DNA of 64,000 bases from Bradyrhizobium sp. KBS0727. Lineage in GTDB: Bacteria > Pseudomonadota > Alphaproteobacteria > Rhizobiales > Xanthobacteraceae. Below are positions 1 through 11,193 of this stretch, in pieces (position 1 is the stretch's first letter; the number at the start of each line of letters is the position of its first letter). The position numbers and the translations under genes were made by a program. The notes under the pieces were generated by a model. That model was given only the letters and a program-made list of their open reading frames with translations. It searched no databases and had not been told where the DNA came from. The stretch is from positions 3,653,501 through 3,717,500 of the forward strand of contig NZ_CP042176.1 in the NCBI RefSeq assembly GCF_005937885.2, written 5' to 3'.

Positions 1-195
1 CCCGTCGGCCCGCACTTGGTCGAGCGCGCCCTTGATGAGCTTCGAGCCTACGCCTTTGCCGCCGAGTTCAGGGGGCACCTCGGTGTGGACGAAGGTGATG
101 ACGCCGTCAGCTAACTTGTAGTAGGTGGCGGCGATATGGCCTTCGACCGCGAGTTCGAAACGGTGCTCGGCCTTGTTGTCAACGACGTCGTTCAT
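1..195 (-). CDS. GNAT-like N-acetyltransferase, partial (3' end outside window)
   Basis: The reverse strand encodes the first 65 residues of a small acetyltransferase-like protein (starts MNDVVDNKAEHRFEL). It includes the acetyl-CoA loop HTEVPPELGGKGVGSKL, which fits the R/Q-x-x-G-x-G/A motif of the short COG2388-type GNAT family. Such proteins are about 90-110 residues long, so roughly a third is missing beyond the left edge. The substrate cannot be told. The gene starts 11 bases after the small secreted-protein gene on the same strand, which suggests an operon. Confidence 0.8.
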   Translation of the reverse strand, partial: MNDVVDNKAEHRFELAVEGHIAATYYKLADGVITFVHTEVPPELGGKGVGSKLIKGALDQVRADG

Positions 196-206
196 GTTGC
201 TACCTG

Positions 207-368
207 CTAGTTCTTGAGAGAGTCCGTAAGCATATCGCGGATCGACCAAGGTTCGCCGTCGCTGGCCCGATCGGCCGACGAGGGCGCTGCGGCCCATACC
301 GGTTGCGATAGAGCCATGGCCGGCAGGCCGGCCGCACCTGACACTATCAACGCCCGACGGGTCGCCAT
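207..368 (-). CDS. Small putative secreted protein (53 aa)
   Basis: A 53-residue reading frame starts MATRRALIVSGAAGLP and continues with a hydrophobic stretch ending near PVWAAAPSS, which looks like a signal peptide with an AxA cleavage site near residue 28. The mature part is only about 25 residues (ends MLTDSLKN). It lies 11 bases upstream of the acetyltransferase gene on the same strand. No family is recognised. The signal-like start and the tight spacing support a real gene. Confidence 0.5.
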   Translation of the reverse strand: MATRRALIVSGAAGLPAMALSQPVWAAAPSSADRASDGEPWSIRDMLTDSLKN

Positions 369-455
369 GGCAGTCCTCAAATCAGATCAGTCTGCTTATA
401 GACGGAGATGCTTGGCTGGATCATGGTGATTCCGGCAAGATGCCGGGAGAAGACC

Positions 456-584
456 ATGTCGAATGAAAAAGGGCCGAACATCAAGAAAAAGCAGAAGTGC
501 AAGAACTGCGAGGGCAAGGGCTTGGTGAAAAAGGGCGACAACGTCGTCAAATGCCAGCGCTGCAAGGGGACCGGCGTGCGCTGA
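456..584 (+). CDS. Mini zinc-finger protein with two DnaJ-type CxxCxGxG motifs (42 aa)
   Basis: This 42-residue, lysine-rich protein carries two DnaJ-type zinc motifs, CKNCEGKG (residues 15-22) and CQRCKGTG (residues 33-40), and little else. Two CxxCxGxG repeats can form one zinc centre of the type found in the cysteine-rich region of DnaJ. There is no J domain or substrate domain. An adaptor, chaperone-like or redox role is only inference. The regular spacing of the motifs makes chance coding unlikely. Confidence 0.75.
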   Translation: MSNEKGPNIKKKQKCKNCEGKGLVKKGDNVVKCQRCKGTGVR

Positions 585-750
585 ACGTTGTTGCCGTGCG
601 GCGCCGTTCGCGTTCAAAATGCCCATCTGACGGCGATCCGGCGGCCCTTGCCGAAGCCTGTGCGATGGCGATAAACCATCGCCAAGAAACCATGGCCAAG
701 CCTGCCCCGGGGCGATCAACAGCCCCCGCCTGCGTTGAAGAGGAAACCTC

Positions 751-951
751 ATGAAGCTCGTCCTGACCGTGCTTGGCATCGTCCTGCTCGTCGTCGCCGC
801 GGTCTATTTCGTCATGCCGGCCGATCAATTGCCGGGCTTCTTCCCCGGGCATGAAGCGGGCGTTGCGAAAATCCACGCCAAGCATGGCATTGTCGCCGGA
901 GTCGCCGGCCTGGTGCTGCTGGCGGCCGGCGTATGGATGGGACGCCGATGA
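751..951 (+). CDS. Small membrane protein with two transmembrane segments (66 aa)
   Basis: The 66-residue product has a hydrophobic N-terminus (MKLVLTVLGIVLLVVAAVYF), a short polar loop with PGFFPGHEAG, and a second hydrophobic helix ending GVWMGRR. The basic tail suggests that the C-terminus is cytoplasmic. Its stop overlaps the start of the acyl-CoA ligase gene by the ATGA arrangement, so the two are probably translationally coupled. The function is unknown. Confidence 0.7.
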   Translation: MKLVLTVLGIVLLVVAAVYFVMPADQLPGFFPGHEAGVAKIHAKHGIVAGVAGLVLLAAGVWMGRR

Positions 952-2585
952 GCGGCTCATCCGCCGCAACCAGCCCGCGCGGGGGACTGGCGCGGATGTC
1001 GCGCCGGGTGATGAACCTGGCGCATCTGGTGACCCAGAACGCCCGGCGCCATGGCGAACGGGCGGGCTTCATCTGGGGCGACAAGTCCTGGACCTGGCGC
1101 GAGATCGATGCCGCCGTCTCGGCGCTGACGGCGGCCCTTGCCGCGCGCGGCGTTGTCAAGGGCGACCGCATCCTCGTTCATTCCAAGAATTGCGACGAGA
1201 TGTTCTGGTCGATGTTCGCGGCCTTTCGCCTCGGCGCGGTCTGGGTGCCCACAAACTTTCGCCTGATGCCGGACGAGGTCGCTTATCTTGCCTCGGCTTC
1301 CGGCGCCAAGGCGTTCCTGTGCCACGGCGATTTTCCCGATCACGCCAGCGCCGCGGCCAATCCCGCGCTCGAATTCATCTGGCGGATCGGCGAGGGCGGC
1401 TTTGGCGAGACCTCCGTGGCCGAGGCGATCGCGGCGCACGCCGGCACGAAGGTCGACAACGCCGCCGTCGATTACGACGATCCCTGCTGGTTCTTCTTCA
1501 CCTCGGGCACGACGGGACGCTCCAAGGCGGCGGTGCTGACCCACGGCCAGATGGCGTTCGTCGTCACCAACCATCTCGCCGACCTGATGCCGGGCACCAC
1601 GGAACGGGACGCCTCGCTGGTGGTGGCGCCGCTGTCGCACGGCGCCGGCGTCCATCAACTGGTGCAGACCGCCCGCGGCGTGCCGACCATCCTGCTGCCG
1701 TCGGAGAAATTCGACATCGCCGAGGCGTTCCGCCTGATCGAGGTCCATCGGGTCAGCAACATCTTCACGGTGCCGACGATTTTGAAGATGATGGTCGAGC
1801 ACCCCGCGGTCGACAAATACGATCACTCCTCGCTGCGCTTCATCATCTATGCCGGCGCGCCGATGTACCGCGAGGACCAGAAGGCCGCGCTGAACAAGCT
1901 CGGCTCCGTGCTGGTGCAGTATTTCGGCCTTGGCGAGGTCACCGGCAACATCACGGTGCTGCCGACCTACCTGCACGACCCCGAGGACAGCCCCACAGCC
2001 CGGATCGGCACCTGCGGCTTCGAGCGCACCGGCATGCAGGTCTCGATCCAGGGTGACGACGGCAGCGAACTCAAACCGTTCGAGACCGGCGAGATCTGCG
2101 TGATCGGCCCCGGTGTGTTCGCCGGCTACTACGACAACCCCGAGGCCAACGCGAAAGCGTTCCGCGACGGCTGGTTCCGCACCGGCGATCTCGGCCACAT
2201 GGACGCGGAGGGTTTCGTCTACATCACCGGCCGCGCCTCCGACATGTACATTTCGGGCGGATCGAACATCTATCCGCGCGAGGTAGAGGAGAAGATTTTG
2301 ACCCATCCGGCGATCGGCGAGGTCGCGGTGCTCGGCGTACCCGATCCGTTCTGGGGTGAGGTCGGCGTCGCCGTCTGTGTCGCGCGCGAAGGCGCTGCTG
2401 CGGTGAGCGAGGCGGAGCTGGCCGCGTTCCTGTTGCCAAAGGTGTCGCGCTACAAGATGCCGAAGCGGTTCTTCTTCTGGGAGGCGTTGCCGAAGTCCGG
2501 CTACGGCAAGGTTCCGAAGCGGCTGGTTCGCGACGAGTTGGAGGCGCGCGGGCAGCTCGACCTTGTTTCCAAGACAGGCACCTGA
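948..2585 (+). CDS. Acyl-CoA synthetase / AMP-dependent ligase
   Basis: A 545-residue class I adenylate-forming enzyme. It shows the P-loop-like A3 motif FFFTSGTTGRSKAAVLTHG, the adenylate-binding region YFGLGEVTGN, the hinge segment GWFRTGDLGHMDAEG followed by YITGRASDMYISGGSNIYP, and the C-terminal catalytic lysine region PKSGYGKVPKR. It is expected to activate a carboxylic acid to acyl-AMP and then acyl-CoA; chain length cannot be predicted. The start chosen is the ATG that overlaps the upstream stop (ATGA). The DUF296 gene follows after 4 bases, so the three genes form an operon. Confidence 0.9.
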   Translation: MSGSSAATSPRGGLARMSRRVMNLAHLVTQNARRHGERAGFIWGDKSWTWREIDAAVSALTAALAARGVVKGDRILVHSKNCDEMFWSMFAAFRLGAVWVPTNFRLMPDEVAYLASASGAKAFLCHGDFPDHASAAANPALEFIWRIGEGGFGETSVAEAIAAHAGTKVDNAAVDYDDPCWFFFTSGTTGRSKAAVLTHGQMAFVVTNHLADLMPGTTERDASLVVAPLSHGAGVHQLVQTARGVPTILLPSEKFDIAEAFRLIEVHRVSNIFTVPTILKMMVEHPAVDKYDHSSLRFIIYAGAPMYREDQKAALNKLGSVLVQYFGLGEVTGNITVLPTYLHDPEDSPTARIGTCGFERTGMQVSIQGDDGSELKPFETGEICVIGPGVFAGYYDNPEANAKAFRDGWFRTGDLGHMDAEGFVYITGRASDMYISGGSNIYPREVEEKILTHPAIGEVAVLGVPDPFWGEVGVAVCVAREGAAAVSEAELAAFLLPKVSRYKMPKRFFFWEALPKSGYGKVPKRLVRDELEARGQLDLVSKTGT

Positions 2586-2589
2586 GACG

Positions 2590-3471
2590 ATGCGCAGCAT
2601 CGCCCAGCCGGGCGCGCCGGTACCCGAACGCATCCAGTGGGTCGAGGCGCGGGGACGGGCGTTTTCGTTCACGCTTGAAGCCGGCCTGCCGCTGCTGGAA
2701 GCCGCCCGCCGCGGTTTTGCCGAGGCCGGATTTGCCGGTGGCGTGCTGAGCCTGCGGGCAGGGGCGCTCGGCCCGCTCGCCTATGTGATGCCGGCGCTGT
2801 CGAAGACCGCCGCCAATGCCGCGTTCTACAGCGACACCTTTCGCCCCTCGGGGATCACCCGGCTGAAGTGCGCGGCGATGACGCTCGGCCAGCGCGACGG
2901 CGCGCCGTTCTTCCACTGCCACGGCCTGTGGACCGAGACCGACGGCCATCTGCATGGCGGTCACATCCTGCCCGAGGAGAGTTTTGTTGCCGAGCCGTTT
3001 GCGGTGGAGGCGTTCGGGATCGACGGCGCTGTGTTCACGGCCGAGCCGGACACCGAGACCAACTTCAAATTGTTCGGACCGGTAGCGTTTTCGAACGAAG
3101 TTCCGTGGGCCACGACGGACGCCGAAGGCGGGCACCGCGCCTTCGCCCTGCGGCTGCGGCCGAACCAGGATTTCGCCGTGGCCCTGGAAAATTTCTGCCG
3201 GCAGCGCGGCATCTTTCACGCCCGCCTGCACGGCGGCGTTGGCAGCACCATCGGCGCGCACTTTACCGATGGCCGCAATGTCGTGCCGTTTGCGACCGAA
3301 CTGGCGATTACCTCCGGCACCGTCGGACCCGGCGCCGACGGCACGCTGGAGGCTACGCTCGACGTTGCAGTGGTCGATTATCTCGGCGGTATCGCCGAGG
3401 GCCGCCTGATGCGCGGCGACAATCCCGTGCTGATGACGATGGAGCTGGTGCTCGAGGTGCTCGACGACTAG
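2590..3471 (+). CDS. DUF296 (PPC domain) protein, two domains
   Basis: This 293-residue protein appears to contain two PPC/DUF296-like domains. The first covers about residues 55-165 and includes FFHCHGLWTETDGHLHGGH, a histidine-rich metal-binding-type stretch. The second, about residues 180-290, contains ARLHGGVGSTIGAHF. PPC domains form trimers and occur in DNA-associated and metal-binding proteins; the role here is unknown. The start lies 4 bases after the ligase stop, which suggests co-translation and perhaps a link to acyl-CoA metabolism. Confidence 0.8.
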   Translation: MRSIAQPGAPVPERIQWVEARGRAFSFTLEAGLPLLEAARRGFAEAGFAGGVLSLRAGALGPLAYVMPALSKTAANAAFYSDTFRPSGITRLKCAAMTLGQRDGAPFFHCHGLWTETDGHLHGGHILPEESFVAEPFAVEAFGIDGAVFTAEPDTETNFKLFGPVAFSNEVPWATTDAEGGHRAFALRLRPNQDFAVALENFCRQRGIFHARLHGGVGSTIGAHFTDGRNVVPFATELAITSGTVGPGADGTLEATLDVAVVDYLGGIAEGRLMRGDNPVLMTMELVLEVLDD

Positions 3472-3524
3472 GCACGATCGTAGCGAGAGCTTGAGGCGAT
3501 TCACATTTCAAACAGCTATTGGCA

Positions 3525-3629
3525 CCGTCATTCCGGGGCGGTGCGTAGCATCGAACCCGGAATCTCGAGATTCTCAGATGCGCAATTGCGCATCGTAGTT
3601 CGCCGCGTTGCGGCGCCCCGGAATGACGG
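3525..3629. repeat. REP-like palindromic intergenic element, copy A
   Basis: The outer arms CCGTCATTCCGGGGCG and CGCCCCGGAATGACGG are inverted repeats. Inside lie the palindromes GAATCTCGAGATTC and GATGCGCAATTGCGCATC. Related copies are at 26879-27003, 31579-31667 and 40512-40607. It fills most of the otherwise geneless 3472-3815 interval. Confidence 0.85.
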
Positions 3630-3815
3630 CGAATACAGTTTCGCCTTCCCGCGGCGCTGATCGCCCGAAGTTTTGCTGGAAACCGTGCCCTCGATAGACA
3701 GAGGGCGCAGGGAAGACCGAATGTGCGCCGCACCCGCGGTCTCGTACACAGCCGGTATGGCTTGCCCCATTCATATTCCGACGGATACAGTCCCTGGTTG
3801 TAGCGGGAATTTGCC

Positions 3816-4571
3816 ATGGCCTCACGACGCAATCGAACCATCAACCTGCCGGCGCCGTACCTTCGGCGGGTCTGGCTCAATCCCGCGGAGGTCTCTGACC
3901 CCGCAGCCTATCCGTTTTGCCTGCCGTTCCTGGTCGACGGCTTCGATCTGGAATTTGAACGGGCCATCACCATCATCGTCGGCGAGAACGGGACAGGCAA
4001 ATCGACGCTACTCGAGGGGATTGCCGTGCTCGCCGGCTTTGACGAGGCCGGTGGCGGCAAAGGCTACCGGCCGGTCGATCATTCCAACGCCAGGGAGGTG
4101 ATGGGCGGGGAGCTGTCGTCGGCTCTCGGGGCGAGTTGGCTGCCGAAGATCACCTACGGCTGGTTCTTCCGGGCCGAGAGCTTCTTTTCCGTCGCGAGAT
4201 ATCTCGACGAGGTCGGCAGCCCCTCTGCGGACTTCCTCTCCTACTCGCACGGCGAGGGTTTTATGCGCTTCTTCGAGGAGCGTTGTCAGCGCCAGGGCAT
4301 CTTCATTTTCGACGAGCCGGAATCGGCGCTGTCACCCGCGCGTCAGATGGAATTCCTGAAACTGATGCGGCGGATGGATACTTCGGGCAACTGTCAGGTC
4401 ATCATGGCCACGCATTCGCCGATGCTGATGGCCTACCCGCAGGCGCGGCTGTTGCGCCTATCGAAGTACGGGCTGGAGCCGGTAACCGTCGAGCAGACTG
4501 ACCATTATAGGGTCTTGCGCGAGTTCTGTGCCGATCCGGCTGGCTTTGTGGAGGGCGCGATCGCTGAGTGA
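3816..4571 (+). CDS. AAA/ABC-type ATPase (COG3910-like), first of a tandem pair
   Basis: A 251-residue soluble ATPase with Walker A GENGTGKST (about residues 56-64), Walker B GIFIFDEPESALSP, and a switch histidine in VIMATHSPMLM. Of the families I know, it fits the predicted-ATPase group COG3910, which resembles ABC/RecF-type heads without a membrane or coiled-coil part. The segment SYSHGEGFMRFFEERC is shared with its neighbour. A near-copy starts 19 bases downstream, so this is a tandem duplication. The function is unknown; defence or repair roles are known for related heads but are not shown here. Confidence 0.8.
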   Translation: MASRRNRTINLPAPYLRRVWLNPAEVSDPAAYPFCLPFLVDGFDLEFERAITIIVGENGTGKSTLLEGIAVLAGFDEAGGGKGYRPVDHSNAREVMGGELSSALGASWLPKITYGWFFRAESFFSVARYLDEVGSPSADFLSYSHGEGFMRFFEERCQRQGIFIFDEPESALSPARQMEFLKLMRRMDTSGNCQVIMATHSPMLMAYPQARLLRLSKYGLEPVTVEQTDHYRVLREFCADPAGFVEGAIAE

Positions 4572-4590
4572 TCGCCGGAACGGAGTGGGC

Positions 4591-5367
4591 ATGGCCTCAC
4601 GACGCAGTCGCCCGATCAACCTGCCGGCGCCGTATCTGCGGCGGATCTGGCTCAATCCGGCGGAGGTCTCTGACCCCGCAGCGTATCCGTTTTGCCTGCC
4701 GTTCCTGCAGGGTGAGTTCGAACTGGAGTTGGACCGCGCCGTTACCATCATCGTTGGCGAAAACGGGACCGGCAAATCCACCCTGTTGGAAGGGATTGCC
4801 GTGCTTGCCGGATACGACGAAGCTGGCGGTGGCAAAGGCTATGTGACGGTCGATCATTCATGGGCGTTGGAGAAAATGGGCGGCCAACTGTCGAAGGCAT
4901 TGCGGGCCAGTTGGTTGCCCAAAATTACCAATGGCTGGTTTTTCCGCGCCGAAAGCTTCTTCTCAGTTGCGCGACATCTGGACGAGATGGCTCAGAAATA
5001 CCCGCTGGGGGGAGGGCCTCCGCCGGATTTCCTGTCCCATTCCCACGGTGAAGGATTTTTGCGTTTCTTTGAAGAGCGCTGTCAGCGGCAGGGCATCTTC
5101 ATTTTCGACGAGCCGGAATCGGCACTGTCGCCATCGCGGCAGATCGAATTTCTGAAACTGCTCCGGCGCATGGACGAGTCCCGCATCTGCCAGGTCATCA
5201 TGGCCACGCATTCACCGATGCTGATGGCGTATCCCCAAGCCCGATTGCTGCGGTTGTCGAAGTACGGGCTGGAAGCCGTGACGGTGCGGGAGACCGACCA
5301 CTACAAGGTCATGCGCGAGTTTTGCGCGGACCCGGACGGGTTCGTACAGGCGGCGATCGAGGAGTGA
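4591..5367 (+). CDS. AAA/ABC-type ATPase (COG3910-like), second of a tandem pair
   Basis: This 258-residue paralogue of the preceding gene keeps Walker A (GENGTGKST), Walker B (IFIFDEPESALSPSRQ) and the switch region (MATHSPMLMAYPQARLLR). It differs mainly near residues 128-140, where an insertion with a glycine/proline run (YPLGGGPPPDF) occurs. The ATG at 4591 was chosen because the protein then begins MASRRSRPINLPAPYLRR, matching the start of the first copy. Both copies have intact motifs and look functional. Confidence 0.8.
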   Translation: MASRRSRPINLPAPYLRRIWLNPAEVSDPAAYPFCLPFLQGEFELELDRAVTIIVGENGTGKSTLLEGIAVLAGYDEAGGGKGYVTVDHSWALEKMGGQLSKALRASWLPKITNGWFFRAESFFSVARHLDEMAQKYPLGGGPPPDFLSHSHGEGFLRFFEERCQRQGIFIFDEPESALSPSRQIEFLKLLRRMDESRICQVIMATHSPMLMAYPQARLLRLSKYGLEAVTVRETDHYKVMREFCADPDGFVQAAIEE

Positions 5368-5370
5368 GAC

Positions 5371-5436
5371 CGTAGGGTGGGTTGAGCAAAGCGAAACCCA
5401 CCAAGAGAAGAGTGATGGATATTGCTTTGCTCGACC
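5371..5436. repeat. GTGGGTTGAGCAAAGC-type repeat, first copy
   Basis: Begins CGTAGGGTGGGTTGAGCAAA, continues GCGAAACCCACC, and has a second arm ATTGCTTTGCTCGACC. A related copy lies at 5791-5847, on the other side of the broken higA gene. Confidence 0.7.
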
Positions 5437-5465
5437 ATCGTGGACCATCGCAGAGGGTGAACACC

Positions 5466-5749
5466 ATGGCTCCCGTCGAACATCCCGGCCGCCTGCTGAA
5501 ACGCGAATTGGCTGCCCGCAAGCTGCCAACCGGCTGTCGCGGGATATCGGCGTGCCGTCCGGCCGGATCACCGATATTCTCAACTTCCGACGTGCCATCA
5601 CCGCGGACACGGCGGTCCGGCTCGGCCGCTATTTCGGCAACGGCGCGCAGTTTTGGCTGGATTTGCAGAGCCAATACGACATCGGAGTCGTCGAGCGGGA
5701 GAAGGGCGCCGAGATCGCCAAGCGCGTCAGGCCGGCGGATGCGGCGTGA
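5466..5749 (+). pseudogene. higA: HigA-family addiction-module antitoxin, frameshifted
   Basis: The first part reads MAPVEHPGRLLKRELAARKL and the second, in another frame from about 5533, reads NRLSRDIGVPSGRITDILNF and then TADTAVRLGRYFGNGAQFW. Joined, they make the HigA-type HTH antitoxin of about 95 residues. The frame changes around CTGCCAACCGG (about 5521-5531), where one or four bases seem to be missing. No HigB toxin frame is visible upstream. It is flanked by two copies of a short repeat. A sequencing error could also explain the shift. Confidence 0.75.
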
Positions 5750-5790
5750 GCGCTTCGCCGTTCCGCGTTACGATCAAAGGCTACGTTAGG

Positions 5791-5847
5791 CCGTAGGGTG
5801 GGTTGAGCAAAACCAACGGAAGAGCAATGGGTTTCGCTTTGCTCAAC
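5791..5847. repeat. GTGGGTTGAGCAAA-type repeat, second copy
   Basis: Begins CCGTAGGGTGGGTTGAGCAA and ends ATGGGTTTCGCTTTGCTCAA. It is in direct orientation to the copy at 5371-5436 and frames the higA remnant. Confidence 0.7.
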
Positions 5848-5878
5848 TGATCCTGCGCGGACTGTCCTTTAAGTGGAT

Positions 5879-6874
5879 TCAAAACGGAATCTGATCGTCC
5901 AAAACGCGTTCCTTTGGGGTTGGTGGCAGGGCGGCCGCCGGCAAAGGCACATTGGTCACGACGAACAGGTTCAAAATATCCTCACGGTCCATAAACATAA
6001 CTTGGCTGCGCTTGGAGGCATCAAGTCGTTCACCCAACCAATTCTTCGCTGCCTTAGTGATTTCGCCGCCAGCCACAATGAACGCGTGATCAACCAGGAC
6101 CCGGCGACTAGTTTCGGGATCAAAGATCTCATGCCCGAGCATCATCGTAGTTTAATTCAGGATTTCAGCGACGTTGGCTGTGTCACCCTTGCGCATGCCA
6201 GCGGCGTCGAGTTTGTCGCGCTTTGCCTGCAGGCCGAAGTAAAGGACATGCTGCGTCGGGAGCGTGTAACGCATCCAGATATCTTTGCCGTATTCTAGTG
6301 CCTTGTCCCGATGACCAGCAGCCGTAACGCGATGAAATCCGAGTTGACGAAATAGCGGCAGCAGCACGTCTTCGATTAGTTGGTCTTCTGACGCCCTATC
6401 GAGAAAGGCGATCAGCAGTTCGCGACGCACGAGTTCGTCTTTTGAAAACGGACGATGAGGATTGGCCGTTGCTGAGGCGATCGCGCCCGTACCGATGTGT
6501 CGGAGATAGCATTTTTTATCCGCGGCATAGAACGCCTCGAAACCTTCACGAGCAAGCGAAGTGTTCAATTTGGTAAGCGCAGCGGTGCGCCCGGGGTCAC
6601 TATCGGTAGCATCTCCAGCGTCCATCAACGTTGCGATGAGGTTGCAAAATGTCGTTGGAGGAGTCTGTGCGTCTGGGTGTGGTTCGGCCAGGATTTGTTC
6701 TAATACGTTCGAAACCCATGCAGCACGTGTTGATCCGTCATGAGCATAGTCGGTGTCCGCGTCACGAAAGAAGCGGGTGATTTGGCTGCTGCTGCGATAA
6801 ATAAATGGCACAGCCTCGCCGTTACCGCAGACCATATCGGCAATCTCATCGACGGTGCGTTGTCTCCACTTCAT
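5879..6874 (-). pseudogene. PD-(D/E)XK nuclease-like (restriction endonuclease-like) gene interrupted by an in-frame TAA
   Basis: Two adjacent reverse-strand frames, 6152-6874 and 5879-6145, are in the same phase and separated only by TAA ACT ACG. One CAA-to-TAA change would restore a product of about 331 residues. The first part ends with LEYGKDIWMRY and YFGLQAKRDKL, a D...QxK arrangement typical of PD-(D/E)XK nucleases. The second part (LGHEIFDPETSRRVLVDHAF) would be its C-terminus. The ATG at 6874 is preceded by a GAGG ribosome site. The gene lies immediately downstream of uvrA on the same strand (26 bases from the uvrA stop). It may be a recent pseudogene or a two-part protein. Confidence 0.6.
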
Positions 6875-6900
6875 CGACTGCCTCAATTTAAGGAACGACG

Positions 6901-9888
<2,988 letters not shown>

Positions 9889-9967
9889 AGCGGTATTTCC
9901 AGGCGCGTGTGACGCACGACGTTGGGCGCACCGCCGGGAGGTCCGGGACGCCGATGAGTGAAAGCTG

Positions 9968-9982
9968 GAACGTAGGAAGAAC
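9968..9982. promoter_or_regulatory. LexA (SOS) box of alphaproteobacterial type upstream of uvrA
   Basis: The sequence GAACGTAGGAAGAAC matches GAAC-N7-GAAC, the direct-repeat LexA operator known for alphaproteobacteria. It lies 80-94 bases upstream of the uvrA start. The rest of 9889-10142 shows nothing else I can name. Confidence 0.8.
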
Positions 9983-10142
9983 GGGGAAGGATTTCCAGTG
10001 CTGGCGGCTAGCCATCAACGGATTGTTTTGGTCCATGGCGTTTTCAAGCGAAGTGGGTATCGGTTCGCGTGAAGAAAACGCGTCAGACGGAGATTTGGCA
10101 GCAGCGGTCAGCAGCTCCGGGCAAACATAAGTTCCGCCGACA

Positions 10143-10173
10143 AACAAAAAGGCCGGCGCGAGGCCGGCCTTTC
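10143..10173 (-). terminator. Intrinsic terminator of first Omp gene
   Basis: On the reverse strand, AAAGGCCGGC and GCCGGCCTTT pair around a 5-base loop, followed by a T-rich tail (TTTTTGTTTG). It begins about 27 bases after the Omp stop. Nearly identical hairpins follow the next three Omp genes. Confidence 0.9.
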
Positions 10174-10199
10174 GGTATTTGGTCGGCTGAAAGCCAAGC

Positions 10200-10994
10200 T
10201 CAGTACTTCGCAATCACCGGGCCGCCGAACCGGTAGTTCAAACGGGCTGTGAACAGATCGACGTCCTGACGGATGCGATCGGTGCGGGTGGTGCCGATAA
10301 AAGGCGCCGTGCCCGTGCCCGTGAACGTGACGTCACGATCGCCCATGAAGAGATGATCGTATTCGAGCGCGAACGACCAGTTCCGGGAAAAGGCGAATTC
10401 GCCGCCAACACCGACCACGCCACCCCAGCGGGTTTCGCTCGCCGAGTCGACGTTGGGATTCAGGATCGCCGCGTTAGTGATGAAGCCATTGTACTTGTCG
10501 TGGGTGACGGCTGCGCCGCCCTTCACATAGAGCAGGAACGTGTTCCAGGAATAGCCAACCTGGCCGGTGAACAGGCCAAAGGAATCGATCTTGGTCTGGT
10601 TTGAGGAGTCGCCCAGAGCGCGGAAGAAGATATCGCTGACGTTCGAGCCCTTGATGTCGGCCCAGTTGCCCTGCGCTTCGATGCCGAACACCCAGGCTGC
10701 GCTCTGCCAGCGATAGCCGACCTGACCGCCGATGGTGCCGCCGCTCGCATCATGGCATCCCTCGGCAATCGACGTCACGAAGATCGTGCTCCGTCCCGCG
10801 GTACGGTCCCAGCACTTGTGGCTCCAGCCGCCGCCGCCGTTGATACCGAGATAGAAGCCGCTCCAGTCATAGACGGCGGCAATCACCGGCGCCGGCGCCT
10901 TGGTGTAGGGACGGGCGGCCAGATCGGCGGCCGAGGCGGGGGCGGCAAGGCCGAGCGCTGCGAGGCCCAGTACAGTCGAAACGAGCTTCTTCAT
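10200..10994 (-). CDS. Outer-membrane beta-barrel protein (Omp25/RopB-like), paralogue 1
   Basis: 264 residues. The signal peptide MKKLVSTVLGLAALGLAAPA is cleaved near ASAADLAARP, followed by the family's opening DWSGFYLGINGGGGW and alternating barrel strands to a C-terminal GGPVIAKY with a terminal aromatic residue. Proteins of this type are abundant eight-strand-type barrels in rhizobia with roles in envelope stability. The ATG at 10994 gives a proper signal peptide; the frame upstream of it does not look like protein. It is the last of four tandem paralogues on this strand and has its own terminator. Confidence 0.88.
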   Translation of the reverse strand: MKKLVSTVLGLAALGLAAPASAADLAARPYTKAPAPVIAAVYDWSGFYLGINGGGGWSHKCWDRTAGRSTIFVTSIAEGCHDASGGTIGGQVGYRWQSAAWVFGIEAQGNWADIKGSNVSDIFFRALGDSSNQTKIDSFGLFTGQVGYSWNTFLLYVKGGAAVTHDKYNGFITNAAILNPNVDSASETRWGGVVGVGGEFAFSRNWSFALEYDHLFMGDRDVTFTGTGTAPFIGTTRTDRIRQDVDLFTARLNYRFGGPVIAKY

Positions 10995-11136
10995 GTAAAA
11001 ATCTCCAAGTTCGCAATATAACTTCGGGAACAAATCTACCCCGTCACAACCAGGAAGGCTGTAGCCGCGAAAGCACATCCCGGGAGATAACCGAACCCGG
11101 GCCGGCGAGGCCGGCGCAGAAGAGATTTCCGGCCGC

Positions 11137-11167
11137 AAAACAAAAGGCCGGCGCGAGGCCGGCCTTT
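11137..11167 (-). terminator. Intrinsic terminator of second Omp gene
   Basis: Reverse-strand hairpin with AAAGGCCGGC and GCCGGCCTTT, then TTTGTTTTG. It begins about 26 bases after the stop of the second Omp gene. Confidence 0.88.
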
Positions 11168-11193
11168 AGTCTGCTCGAGGGAGGCGGCGAAGC

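Noticed and set aside
957..2672. Long reverse-strand open frame (571 codons) opposite the acyl-CoA ligase
   Set aside because: GC-rich shadow of the ligase gene; composition lacks recognisable domains while the forward frame has complete AMP-ligase motifs.
3525..3629. Repeats considered as a CRISPR array
   Set aside because: Palindromic single copies dispersed between genes; no regularly spaced repeats with spacers and no cas genes.
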